Below are positions 8,662 through 16,821 of a stretch of 20,917 nucleotides of DNA, in pieces. Under the pieces are notes generated by a model, which was not told the origin of the DNA, made no database searches, and saw only the letters and a program-made list of their open reading frames with translations. This DNA comes from Flavobacteriales bacterium (GTDB lineage Bacteria > Bacteroidota > Bacteroidia > Flavobacteriales_F > PHOS-HE28). The translations under genes were made by a program, and so were the position numbers. Position 1 is the stretch's first letter. Each line of letters opens with the position of its first letter. The DNA is taken from the NCBI GenBank assembly GCA_016704485.1, contig JADJAA010000006.1, positions 1 through 20,917 of the forward strand. Direction: 5' to 3'.

Positions 8662-9410
8662 CTCTTCGCAACTCCGATAACGGAAGTTCCTTTCCATTTC
8701 CGTGGAAGCACAAGGAACTCGACGTAGAAGAACAGGCCAAGTACGTAATTGAAAAGTTCGGCAAGCCAATTCTTGGGCACATTGAAGCCAACCTCACGTT
8801 CACCTTTCGACTTCAGCAACAGCCGCGCTGCGGGGTACAGGCCATGAAAGACGTAGCTCACATACGAACTGCTTGTATTTCCGGTGCGCAGATGATCAGT
8901 CAGCATTTCAAGATCATAGCGCCGGAAGTGTTTATTGAACCGATCGAAATTGCTGAACAGTTCTTGTCGAGCAGGCACGGTTGCCAGAACACATTCCGCA
9001 TTCGGCAGCTTCTTCCGTACCATGGCCAAAAAGGCAATGGGATCTTCAATGTGTTCGATCACATCCAGAAGCAAGATGCTCCGTATCTTCGCGCAGACCG
9101 CTGGGTCCATGTCCAGCACATCTGCTCCGGTCTTTACGAATGTTGCTACGCTTGGGAGCGCTTTCACTGGTGCCAATTCTATTCCGGTAATGTCGAAGCC
9201 ATCATTGCGCAAGTACTCCACCACAACACCTTTTCCGCAACCGATCTCCAACATCGGACCTACAGCATTCACTTTGCGCAGGGTGCGCGCAATGACCTTA
9301 TTCCGGCAACGGCTCCAATAATGCCGTTCCACACCGAGCGGGTAAAGCTTATCGAATTGTTCTTCGGAGAACGCGGTATCCTTTGGATCACTCACCGGTA
9401 GTGCGTTCAA
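8658..9410 (-). CDS. Class I SAM-dependent methyltransferase
   Basis: A 250-residue Rossmann methyltransferase. Motif I is MLEIGCGKGVVVEYL (53-67). The acidic residue at the end of strand 2 is in GIELAPVKAL (76-85). LLLDVIEHIEDPIAFL (113-128) is the UbiE/Methyltransf_11-type motif after strand 4. The C-terminal third (HGLYPAARLLL onward, then LFNYVLGLFFYVEFLVL) is hydrophobic and may dock on the membrane. The start lies inside the upstream glycosyltransferase gene (23-base overlap), so translational coupling is likely, and the two probably act on the same lipid-linked or surface glycan. The acceptor is unknown. At the other end its stop shares a CTAG with the convergent membrane-protein gene. 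Confidence 0.82.
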   Translation of the reverse strand: MNALPVSDPKDTAFSEEQFDKLYPLGVERHYWSRCRNKVIARTLRKVNAVGPMLEIGCGKGVVVEYLRNDGFDITGIELAPVKALPSVATFVKTGADVLDMDPAVCAKIRSILLLDVIEHIEDPIAFLAMVRKKLPNAECVLATVPARQELFSNFDRFNKHFRRYDLEMLTDHLRTGNTSSSYVSYVFHGLYPAARLLLKSKGEREVGFNVPKNWLAELFNYVLGLFFYVEFLVLPRKWKGTSVIGVAKS

Positions 9411-10371
9411 TGATGTAACGGGGGCGTTGCTTCACCTCTTGGTAGATCTTACCGATGTACTCACCTATGATGCCGAGACTCGTGATGATCATCGCAGAAA
9501 AGATGGTAATGATCAAGAGTGTTGAAGCCCACCCTTGTATGGCTTGCCCAGCGAACAAGCCCCATATAACCCATACTGCAACACCAATACCCATGAACAT
9601 CATTGCGATACCGAGGTAGAAAACCAATTTGAGTGGTGTGGTCGTGAATGAAGTGATCCCTTGCCACGCCAAGCTCATCAACTTCCGGTAGCTGTATTTG
9701 GACTCACCGGCATGACGTTCTTTACGCACGTACTCCACTTCCGCAGAAGGATATCCGATCAAAGGGAATAGGCCGCGCAGATAAATATTTGCTTCATTGA
9801 ACCGTTCCAGATCAGCGATCACTTTGGAATCCGCGGACCGGAAATCGGCATGGCCTTTAATGGCACGTTCATTCATTTTGCGGATCAGGCTGTAGTACAA
9901 CTTTGCTGCGATCTGCTTTCCGAACGAATCCACTTGCCGATCCAAACGAACGCCATACACAACACGTTTTCCGGCGTGGTGCAACTTCACCATTTTGGAG
10001 ATCACCGAAACATCATCCTGCAGGTCAGCATCCATGGAGATGAGGATATCGGCATGCGTGCGTTCCGTAAAGAGCCCGGCGATCACTGCATTCTGGTGAC
10101 CGAAATTGGCACTCAACTTCAACCCTTTGATCCGTGCATTGTTCTTTGAAAGCACTTCGATCTCTTTCCACGTTGTATCCCGGCTACCATCGTCCACGCA
10201 ACACACGTAGCTATCCGCGGTCGCGTATCCTTCCACTGCAAGGCTGGTCATCTCTTTGAGAAGAACCTCGGTAGTGTGCTGCAGAACGCCTGCTTCGTTG
10301 TAGCACGGAACAACCATGCACACCCGCAGCGCTTTGGCAGGAACAGTATGGAGGTCGGTAGGTCCGGGCAT
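9388..10371 (-). CDS. Family 2 glycosyltransferase, polyprenyl-phosphate (DPM1/GtrB-like)
   Basis: A 327-residue GT2 enzyme. VPCYNEAGVL (21-30) is the first nucleotide-binding strand, CVDDGSRDTTW (58-68) the second, and SMDADLQDD (112-120) carries the metal-binding DxD with the DLQ typical of dolichyl/undecaprenyl-phosphate transferases. GESKYSYRKL (222-231) is another hallmark of this group. Two membrane segments near 247-275 and 282-308 and a basic tail (KQRPRYIIERT) complete the GtrB/ArnC-like plan. It should transfer a sugar from a nucleotide sugar to a polyprenyl phosphate at the inner face of the cytoplasmic membrane; the sugar is not predictable. It is first gene of a two-gene operon with the overlapping methyltransferase. 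A weak -7 element lies at 10401-10408. Confidence 0.9.
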   Translation of the reverse strand: MPGPTDLHTVPAKALRVCMVVPCYNEAGVLQHTTEVLLKEMTSLAVEGYATADSYVCCVDDGSRDTTWKEIEVLSKNNARIKGLKLSANFGHQNAVIAGLFTERTHADILISMDADLQDDVSVISKMVKLHHAGKRVVYGVRLDRQVDSFGKQIAAKLYYSLIRKMNERAIKGHADFRSADSKVIADLERFNEANIYLRGLFPLIGYPSAEVEYVRKERHAGESKYSYRKLMSLAWQGITSFTTTPLKLVFYLGIAMMFMGIGVAVWVIWGLFAGQAIQGWASTLLIITIFSAMIITSLGIIGEYIGKIYQEVKQRPRYIIERTTGE

Positions 10372-10400
10372 TACAACAGTTCACATCCTGAAATGAGGGC

Positions 10401-10408
10401 GAAAAATA
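10401..10408 (-). promoter_or_regulatory. Possible -7 promoter element of the GT2/methyltransferase operon
   Basis: On the - strand TATTTTTC (followed by GCCC) matches TAnnTTTG with one mismatch, 30 bases before the glycosyltransferase start. I see no convincing TTG at the -33 spacing. Confidence 0.3.
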
Positions 10409-10542
10409 CACCGTTGCACCAGAACACTGTGATAAATGCCATCCTTCCTGGAATTCCGAGATGCGGAAAACGGAACTGTTAAGCTCTGGTAAACGAAATT
10501 GAACGCGATGTGATTCCCTGAACTATTCCGCAACTTCGCGGC

Positions 10543-12426
10543 ATGTTGCGCGGCCCGCTTTCCATTCTGGTACTTCGTTTAGGAGCGGTAACGTTAGTGT
10601 ATACCCTATTACGGCTGCAGTTCTGGGCACTCAACAGCATGGCGTTCCCGGATCCTTCCTTCTGGGCATTCGTAGGTGGCGTTCGATTCGACCTCAGTGC
10701 CATCGCTTGGTTACACTTGCCCTGGATCGTACTTTTCTTGATCAACCCTTATCCGAACAAACAATTCGGACGCATCCAATTCTGGGTGTTCATGGCGATC
10801 AATGCCATCACGTTGTTCTTCCAATGCGTTGATCTGGAATTCTACAAATTCAGTTTGAAACGCAGCACTGCTGACTTTCTCAACATGATGATCAGCGGCG
10901 GTGACACGATCAATCTAGTACCCGCGTTCCTCAGGGACTACTGGTACATCGCACTGATCTACGTTGCGTGCCTAGCGCTCTTGGGTTGGATCTACAAACG
11001 TGTAGGCCACATTGGTGAACCCGTGGAACGGAAAGCATTCCAACAGATAGGCTGGCGGATCCTTGCCGTTGTCCTTGTTGCGTTGGCATCACGCGGTGGG
11101 TTGCAATTGATGCCCTTACAAGTGCTCGATGGCGCGAAATACGGTGGAGCGAGTTATTTGCCGTTGGTCCTGAATACGCCCTTCACCATGATGACCAGTT
11201 TGGGCAAGCCAACGCTGGAAGAACGTGTTTACATGGACCAGGCGGAAGCCGACGCGCTATGGCCTGTGGTGCATCAATACAACGCCCTTCCGAATGTACC
11301 GTTCGATAGTGTTTCCAATGCACAGCGCCCGAATGTTGTCGTGATCATTCTCGAGAGTTTTTCTGCGGTATACAGTGGCAGACTTGGCGGAGGCGAAGGC
11401 TATATGCCATTCCTGGATTCGTTGATGGGGCAAAGTCTGAACATGACCAACGCCTATGCGAATGGACGCCGAAGTGTGGATGGGATACCGGCAGTGCTTG
11501 CCAGCATGCCAGAATGGATGGATGAAGCGTTTCTTACATCACCCTACGCAAGTTTACCGTTCACTTCCATTGCCAGTGTGTTGGGCAAAGAGGGTTATTC
11601 CACCAGCTTCTATCACGGGGGAAGGAATGGTACCATGGGCTTCGATGGATTCGTACGATCCGCGGGATTCGATCGGTATGTGGGACTGAATGAATACACC
11701 GGTCCAGCAACTGACCATGATGGGCATTGGGGCATTCGCGACCTTCCGTATTTGCAGTACTACGTAGCAGAACTCTCGAAGGAGAAAGAACCATTCATCA
11801 GCAGCGTTTTTACGTTAAGCTCGCATCATCCGTACGAACTTCTACCTGAAGATGCTGAGCGCTTCAAAGGTGGCACCTTGGCCATTCACCCTACCCTTCG
11901 TTACACGGACAATGCCGTGCGCCAGTTCTTTCTGAGTGCCGCAAAAATGCCGTGGTTCGCGAATACATTATTCGTCATTACCGCAGATCATACAGCGGAC
12001 ATCGAACGAACCGGCTCGCACAGTGATAAGGCCATTGATCACTGGGTACCGCTTTTTTATTACATGCCGAATAAGATCGCGCCAGCTGCACAACCTCGGA
12101 TCACGCAACACATCGATATCTTACCTACCACTTTGGACCTGATCGGATGTTCGGACCGGTTCTTCAGCTTTGGTCATAGTGCATTGCGCAATGAGACAAG
12201 GCCTTACGCCATCATGGCAAGCAATGGCGTTTATAGCGTTGTGAGCGAACATGCTCAGGTAAAGTTCGATGGTGATCAGGTGATCGAAACGAGAACCTTG
12301 GACAGCTCTTCTACAGTGGATCCGATCCTGGCTGCGGAAATGGAATTGTATTTGAAGGCTGCGATCCAACAATACAATGGTCATTTGATCAAAAGCCAGC
12401 TTACAATAACACCGGAAGTGCCATGA
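10543..12426 (+). CDS. LtaS-like phosphoglycerol transferase (alkaline phosphatase/sulfatase superfamily membrane enzyme)
   Basis: 627 residues with five predicted N-terminal membrane segments (about 8-28, 52-68, 78-98, 133-152, 171-189) followed by a periplasmic sulfatase-fold domain from ~260. Motifs are NVVVIILESFS (264-274; E271 as metal ligand), ANGRRSVDGIPAV (306-318; S311 at the nucleophile place where LtaS has threonine), DGHWGIRDLP (393-402), SSHHPYELL (426-434) and FVITADHTADIERTGSHSD (477-495; D482-H483 metal ligands). LtaS-type enzymes move glycerophosphate from phosphatidylglycerol to a glycan or lipid and leave diacylglycerol. In this Gram-negative setting the acceptor could be an osmoregulated or surface glycan (unknown). 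The ATG of the following lipid kinase overlaps its stop (ATGA). A weak promoter (TTG at 10499, TATTCCGC at 10524) would give a very short leader. Confidence 0.86.
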   Translation: MLRGPLSILVLRLGAVTLVYTLLRLQFWALNSMAFPDPSFWAFVGGVRFDLSAIAWLHLPWIVLFLINPYPNKQFGRIQFWVFMAINAITLFFQCVDLEFYKFSLKRSTADFLNMMISGGDTINLVPAFLRDYWYIALIYVACLALLGWIYKRVGHIGEPVERKAFQQIGWRILAVVLVALASRGGLQLMPLQVLDGAKYGGASYLPLVLNTPFTMMTSLGKPTLEERVYMDQAEADALWPVVHQYNALPNVPFDSVSNAQRPNVVVIILESFSAVYSGRLGGGEGYMPFLDSLMGQSLNMTNAYANGRRSVDGIPAVLASMPEWMDEAFLTSPYASLPFTSIASVLGKEGYSTSFYHGGRNGTMGFDGFVRSAGFDRYVGLNEYTGPATDHDGHWGIRDLPYLQYYVAELSKEKEPFISSVFTLSSHHPYELLPEDAERFKGGTLAIHPTLRYTDNAVRQFFLSAAKMPWFANTLFVITADHTADIERTGSHSDKAIDHWVPLFYYMPNKIAPAAQPRITQHIDILPTTLDLIGCSDRFFSFGHSALRNETRPYAIMASNGVYSVVSEHAQVKFDGDQVIETRTLDSSSTVDPILAAEMELYLKAAIQQYNGHLIKSQLTITPEVP

Positions 12427-13289
12427 AAAAGGCCCTATTGGTGATCAACCCACGTTCGGGGAAGGGCAAGGCGCCGATGATCGAAAAGGCGGCGATCGGT
12501 ATTGCCCAAGAGCACGGCTACGAGCTGACCGTACGGTTGGTAACAGGACACGGCCATGGAACGCAGTTCGCGCAAGAGGCGGTCTCAAGCGGCATGGACA
12601 TGGTCGTTAGCGCAGGTGGAGATGGAACCTTGAACTCCATTGCCGCAGGACTGATCGGTACCAAAGTGGCGCTGGGCATAATTCCGTTGGGAAGTGGAAA
12701 TGGCTATGCACGTTCGTTGGAACTGCCATTAGAACCAACTGAAGCATTGCACCACGCATTTACAGGAACAGCCATGTTGATGGATGTCTGCTACCTCAAC
12801 GACCACGCATTCCTAGGTGTTGCCGGTATCGGTTTCGATGCACGCGTAGCACACCGGTTCGATAAAAGCAAAGGCCGCGGTATGTGGGGTTACGCGAAGA
12901 TCATCATCCAAGAAGTAATTGGTGCGAAGCCGATGCAAGTGACCGTACACGCCAATGGCGAACGGATCACTGAGCAAGTGTTGATGGCCGTGTTCTGCAA
13001 CACGCGTGAATTCGGTAACGGTGCAGTAATAAGTCCTGGATCACGGCCTGACGATGGACTAGCAGAGATCCGATTGGTGCGCAAACCGCCCTTCTTTTCC
13101 ATGCTGAAGGCCCTGTGGCAGATCTATACGCATAGGGCGGATGACAGTAAGTTCATCCGGAATCTGGTCACTACCGAAGCCACAGTGGTGCAGGACGGAA
13201 CACTTGCCCATTTGGATGGCGAGCCATTGGACGTGGGCAATGACGTGCGCTTCCGGTTGGAGCCTGGAAGGCTGTGGGTGGTGGTCTAG
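12423..13289 (+). CDS. Diacylglycerol/lipid kinase of the YegS/BmrU/DagK family
   Basis: 288 residues. The N-terminal catalytic domain starts LLVINPRSGKG (5-15; NPxSG nucleotide loop) and has SAGGDGTLNSIAAGL (63-77; GGDGT motif). It also has IIPLGSGNGYARSL (86-99), where most relatives read GTGNDFAR. The C-terminal beta-sandwich contains GIGFDARVAHRF (135-146), ISPGSRPDDGLAEIRLV and a late LAHLDGEPL, all typical of DagK/YegS. It would phosphorylate diacylglycerol or a similar lipid using ATP. Its start overlaps the LtaS-like stop by four bases, so the two are almost certainly co-translated. In Firmicutes DgkB re-phosphorylates the diacylglycerol released by lipoteichoic acid synthesis, and the same logic may hold here (inference). 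It ends 9 bases from the convergent toxin-antitoxin-like ORF. Confidence 0.88.
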   Translation: MKKALLVINPRSGKGKAPMIEKAAIGIAQEHGYELTVRLVTGHGHGTQFAQEAVSSGMDMVVSAGGDGTLNSIAAGLIGTKVALGIIPLGSGNGYARSLELPLEPTEALHHAFTGTAMLMDVCYLNDHAFLGVAGIGFDARVAHRFDKSKGRGMWGYAKIIIQEVIGAKPMQVTVHANGERITEQVLMAVFCNTREFGNGAVISPGSRPDDGLAEIRLVRKPPFFSMLKALWQIYTHRADDSKFIRNLVTTEATVVQDGTLAHLDGEPLDVGNDVRFRLEPGRLWVVV

Positions 13290-13298
13290 TTGCGTATT

Positions 13299-13769
13299 TC
13301 AAGGACCAAATCGTGGGCTTGGTTTACGACTTGTGTGACGGATCTGGTAAATGTAAACCGACGTATTTTCTACAATAAATACAACACGATACGGGAACTT
13401 TTCCAGTTCAACATAACGAAAGCCATTCTTCTGAAGTTGAAATACAGGGTTCTTGGACAACTGCTCCAGACATGCGTTCAGGGAATCAGCGAAACGTCGA
13501 CCAAGCCCCTTACTTTGTTGTTCATACCATAAAAATGCCTTTGCAGCTTCGGCCTGTGCCGGCATAGCATCTTCCATTGAAAGGTAGGTATCCAAACCAG
13601 CTTTACGTCGCCGATCGATCTCTTGAAGCTCTACTAATTCTTCTTCGGTGAATCCATCAGGTTCGGCAAGCTCACGGTCGAAGACTTGTTTCAAACGATG
13701 AAGTAAGCCAGCATCTTGGATAAGAGCGAGACGTTCAAGTAAGTTGAGTTTTAATTCGGAGGTGCTCAT
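13299..13769 (-). CDS. Antitoxin-like/ParE-toxin fusion protein
   Basis: A 156-residue ORF with two joined parts. Residues 1-68 (ELKLNLLERLALIQDAGLL, then TEEELVELQEIDRRRKAG, then SMEDA) look like a small helical antitoxin of the kind encoded before ParE in Bacteroidetes. Residues ~73-150 are a RelE/ParE toxin: EAAKAFLWYEQQSKGLGRRF (74-93), LEQLSKNP (101-108), KFPYRVVFIVE (124-134) and HTSRKP (145-150). Normally the two are separate, overlapping genes, and ParE begins with ~10 more residues forming its first strand. Here the antitoxin end and that strand are missing, so the fusion may be a real deletion or an in-frame assembly deletion. If real, the toxin is probably inactive or permanently held by its own antitoxin part. 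A strong -7 element (13790-13797) lies 20 bases upstream. Confidence 0.75.
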   Translation of the reverse strand: MSTSELKLNLLERLALIQDAGLLHRLKQVFDRELAEPDGFTEEELVELQEIDRRRKAGLDTYLSMEDAMPAQAEAAKAFLWYEQQSKGLGRRFADSLNACLEQLSKNPVFQLQKNGFRYVELEKFPYRVVFIVENTSVYIYQIRHTSRKPSPRFGP

Positions 13770-13789
13770 TGTGTGTTACTCTCAAACTC

Positions 13790-13797
13790 AAAGATAG
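13790..13797 (-). promoter_or_regulatory. -7 promoter element of the antitoxin/ParE fusion
   Basis: On the - strand TATCTTTG matches TAnnTTTG exactly and sits 20 bases before the start codon at 13769. A T-rich stretch lies upstream, but no clear TTG at -33. Confidence 0.5.
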
Positions 13798-13974
13798 GTG
13801 ATGCGCAGAAAAAAAACAGAAACTGATGCTCACCACACTGCCGGTGTTTTACACACTTACCTTCACCCTAAAAACGCCCCATCAAACACAAGTCTAGTAA
13901 CTGGCCCTTCATGGTGAACGATGCGAACTCACGCGATCGGAAACCGCTTAGGAGCCGCCGTCAACAAATTCTCA

Positions 13975-14220
13975 TCAAGCAGCAGCTTCATACAACTTCG
14001 TGATCTTTTCCGCTGAGAATAAAGCGCCCACCAGCTCCAATAAACTGGTTGCTTGTTCCTTTGAAACCGACGGAAAGTCGGACAGGAATTCATCCACCGT
14101 GATCCCTTTCTCCAAATGACTTATCAGCGAACCCACTGGGACACGCGTGCCTCTGAAAACCGGACAACCTCCAAGTATAGCTTGGTCAACGGTAATCAAT
14201 TCTTTCGGGTCATGTATCAT
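13975..14220 (-). CDS. DUF433 domain protein (antitoxin-like), orphan
   Basis: 81 residues from MIHDPKELITVDQAILGGC. CPVFRGTRVPVGSLISHLE and ITVDEFLSDFPSVSKEQA follow the DUF433 consensus ('P.I.GG.PVF.GTRVPV..L...L..G.....FL.DFP.V....'). This is a small winged-helix-like domain found mainly as the antitoxin in pairs with DUF5615 (PIN-like) toxins. An upstream ATG at 14307 in the same frame would add 29 non-conserved residues. I choose 14220 because an exact TAnnTTTG element (14229-14236) ends just 8 bases before it. No DUF5615 gene follows: the next 205 bases to the next start code for nothing I recognise. It is therefore an orphan, perhaps a regulator or relic. Confidence 0.8.
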   Translation of the reverse strand: MIHDPKELITVDQAILGGCPVFRGTRVPVGSLISHLEKGITVDEFLSDFPSVSKEQATSLLELVGALFSAEKITKLYEAAA

Positions 14221-14228
14221 GGCACTTC

Positions 14229-14236
14229 CAAAGATA
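14229..14236 (-). promoter_or_regulatory. -7 promoter element of the DUF433 gene
   Basis: On the - strand TATCTTTG is an exact TAnnTTTG match ending 8 bases before the ATG at 14220. The mRNA would have little or no leader. This decides the start of the DUF433 gene against the longer alternative. Confidence 0.5.
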
Positions 14237-14315
14237 CAACAGATCACACTCCGGAGCATCTGCGATGGCAACCTCACCTTGCCTTGGATAACCCCGCTTC
14301 CCAACAATCACTACC

Positions 14316-16682
14316 CTACTGCTTCAACCCCTCCGCTCGCTGCTTCCGTTCCATCTGCATGGGGTTCGGTTCTTTCCACTGGCTCTCCTTGAACACATCG
14401 AACCGCGTTGGCACCATGCGCGGCGGCCAGCTGTTGTTGTTGAGGTCGCAATCGGCTGTTTCCAGGAACGGGTCCAGCACTACGGAAACGACTTCCTTTT
14501 TCTTCACGAATACCTTGGTCACTTCATCGCTGCTCTTCCAGATCTCGGCTGGAATGTGATCGATCTCCTTGGTGCCGTCCGCGAATTCCCATTCCAGGAT
14601 CAACGGCATTACCAGACCACCGATATTCTTGAAACTGAGTTCATAGAGATGCAGGTCCGCATCGAGCAATGTGCGCTCTTTATCGCTCAACGAAGCCATC
14701 ATCTTATCATACCTCGCTTTGTCGCGTGAAGTGGCTGTGAGTGGGTCGTAGTTGTTGTAGAAGTCGCGTGTTACGGAGTCACGCTCCAGCATCACTTGCG
14801 CGAGTGCTGTCCTATTGCGCTCTCTGGTAAGGTCCGGAGCTTCGGCGGCTTTGTCCTTGCGTTTCAAGCCCTCGGAGATCACAGGATCGACTGGGTCCAT
14901 GCGTTTGTATTTCAGGTCGGTCAGTGCGAGATCCACATGATCCGTCGTGTAGAACCAACCGCGCCAGAACCAATCGAGGTCCACGCCGCTGGCATCTTCC
15001 ATGGTGCGGAAAAAATCAGCTGGTGTGGGGTGCTTGAATTTCCATCGGTTAGCGTAGGTCTTGAATGCATGATCGAACAACTCTCGCCCCATAACGGTTT
15101 CGCGCAGAATGTTCAGCGCTGTGCACGGTTTGCCATACGCGTTGTTACCGAATTGCGTGATGCTTTCACTGTTGGTCATGATCGGTTCAATGCGGGCTTT
15201 CACCTTATCCGGTGCAGCGTTGACATCACCTTTCATATACCCCACGATGTTCCGCGGTTTCCCACGCCAGCTCGGATAATCCCTGTCCCACTCCTGCTCG
15301 GTGAGGTATTGCGTGAAGGTGTTCAACCCTTCATCCATCCATGTCCATTGGCGCTCATCGCTGTTGATGATCATGGGGAAGAAGTTGTGCCCTACTTCGT
15401 GAATGATCACACCGATCATGCCATACTTCGTGCGTTCGCTGTAGGTACCATCAGGCTCCGGGCGACCGCCGTTGAAACAGATCATCGGATACTCCATACC
15501 GATACGATCGGTGTGTACGCTGATCGCAACCGGGTAGATGTAATCACACGTGTATTTGCTGTAGGTCTTGATGGTGTGTGCCACCACTTTGGTGCTGTAC
15601 TGCTCCCACAACGGGTTACCCTCTTTCGGGTAAAAGCTCATGCATAGAACGTTGGTCACTCCTTCCTTTGAGCCGGCGGTTCCAACTGGTTGGTTCTGTC
15701 CATCCCAGATGAACTTCCGACTACTTGCGAAGGCAACATCACGCACATTCTGCGCTTTGAACACCCACGTTTTCTTGCCGCTGGCCTTGGACTTTTCAGC
15801 CTTCAATGCTTCATCAGGCGTAACGATCATGACCGGCATATCCGCCGTGCGCGCCTTTGCCAATCGTGAACGTTGTTCGGCTGTTAGCACGGCACTTTCA
15901 TTCTGTAACAAACCGGTAGCACCAACGATATGATCACTGGGCACGGTAATGCTCACGGAATAATCGCCGAAGTCGAGTGTGAACTCACCAGAACCTAGGT
16001 ATTGTTTGTGCATCCAACCGGAGTAATCCATGTAAGCGCACATACGCGGGTAGAACTGCGCAACGGTGTAGAGGTAATTGTCCTCTTCTTCGAAATACTC
16101 GTAGCCGCTTCGGCCACCAACTTTCATACGGTCGTTGATCGGGAACCACCAATCGATCTTGAAACTGAACACTGCGCCTGGAGCCAATGCTTTGGGCAGG
16201 TCAATGCGCATCATGGTCTTGTTGATCGTGTGCGTCAACTTACTCCCGGAGGCATCCGTAACACTCGTGATCCGGAAACCACCCTCGAAGGGCTGCACCC
16301 AATTCTCCATTTCCTTCAGCGAAACGCTATCACCGATCGTTCCGGTCTTGATCAAGTTCGCATCGCTACCGGGCTCGAAAATATTCCCGTCCAACTGCAG
16401 CCACAGGTAATCCAGTTTATCCGGGCTTTGGTTGTGGTAGGTGATGGTTTCCGTACCGGTCAGTTTCTGCGTCGCGTCATCGATCTCCACCTTGATGTCG
16501 TAATCGGCCTTCATCTGCCAATAGGCATGGCCTGGTGCACCGCTGGCCGTGCGCTGTTCATTCGGCGTAGGCAACTCCTGATCCAACTGCCGGAACTTAT
16601 CGCGGCCATAACGGGGCGAATCCTGGGCTGTTGCAGCGAATGCGACCAACGCTGCGGAAACGGTAATTAAATAACGGAACAT
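14316..16682 (-). CDS. Secreted M1-family (gluzincin) metallopeptidase
   Basis: 788 residues beginning with a signal peptide (MFRYLITVSAALVAFAATAQ, cleavage likely after residue 19). The N-terminal beta domain spans about 55-260 (YDIKVEIDDATQKLTGTETI near 61-80, YLWLQLDGNIF near 92-102). The catalytic domain has GMEYPM (395-400, in place of the GAMEN motif), the zinc motif HEVGH (428-432) and WMDEGLNTF (448-456), where E451 is the third zinc ligand. It probably acts in the periplasm or outside the cell in peptide turnover; the specificity is not predictable. Length fits the family. The promoter at 16688-16717 leaves only ~5 bases before the ATG, so the message may be leaderless. The DUF433 gene lies 95 bases downstream on the same strand, with its own promoter. 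Confidence 0.92.
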   Translation of the reverse strand: MFRYLITVSAALVAFAATAQDSPRYGRDKFRQLDQELPTPNEQRTASGAPGHAYWQMKADYDIKVEIDDATQKLTGTETITYHNQSPDKLDYLWLQLDGNIFEPGSDANLIKTGTIGDSVSLKEMENWVQPFEGGFRITSVTDASGSKLTHTINKTMMRIDLPKALAPGAVFSFKIDWWFPINDRMKVGGRSGYEYFEEEDNYLYTVAQFYPRMCAYMDYSGWMHKQYLGSGEFTLDFGDYSVSITVPSDHIVGATGLLQNESAVLTAEQRSRLAKARTADMPVMIVTPDEALKAEKSKASGKKTWVFKAQNVRDVAFASSRKFIWDGQNQPVGTAGSKEGVTNVLCMSFYPKEGNPLWEQYSTKVVAHTIKTYSKYTCDYIYPVAISVHTDRIGMEYPMICFNGGRPEPDGTYSERTKYGMIGVIIHEVGHNFFPMIINSDERQWTWMDEGLNTFTQYLTEQEWDRDYPSWRGKPRNIVGYMKGDVNAAPDKVKARIEPIMTNSESITQFGNNAYGKPCTALNILRETVMGRELFDHAFKTYANRWKFKHPTPADFFRTMEDASGVDLDWFWRGWFYTTDHVDLALTDLKYKRMDPVDPVISEGLKRKDKAAEAPDLTRERNRTALAQVMLERDSVTRDFYNNYDPLTATSRDKARYDKMMASLSDKERTLLDADLHLYELSFKNIGGLVMPLILEWEFADGTKEIDHIPAEIWKSSDEVTKVFVKKKEVVSVVLDPFLETADCDLNNNSWPPRMVPTRFDVFKESQWKEPNPMQMERKQRAEGLKQ

Positions 16683-16687
16683 GGCGG

Positions 16688-16717
16688 CGAAAATACGGAG
16701 AAGGATGTTCGTGCAAA
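16688..16717 (-). promoter_or_regulatory. Bacteroidetes-type promoter of the M1 peptidase
   Basis: On the - strand TTTG (16714-16717), an 18-base spacer and TATTTTCG (16688-16695) match the -33/-7 arrangement, with one mismatch in the -7. The element ends five bases before the ATG, implying transcription starts at or next to the start codon. Confidence 0.55.
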
Positions 16718-16821
16718 CGCCATCCGGACTTCTTGGAACCGATCTCGCGGATCAAGCCATTCATTCTATTTACTGAAAACAACAAAGGAACCTGCCGCCA
16801 TTACCAAGTTGAACACGGATC

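Noticed and set aside
14796..15647. 283-codon + strand ORF
   Set aside because: It lies antisense to the M1 peptidase catalytic domain, a typical shadow of GC-biased codon use.
16002..16670. 222-codon + strand ORF
   Set aside because: Antisense to the N-terminal domain and signal peptide of the M1 peptidase; no motif.
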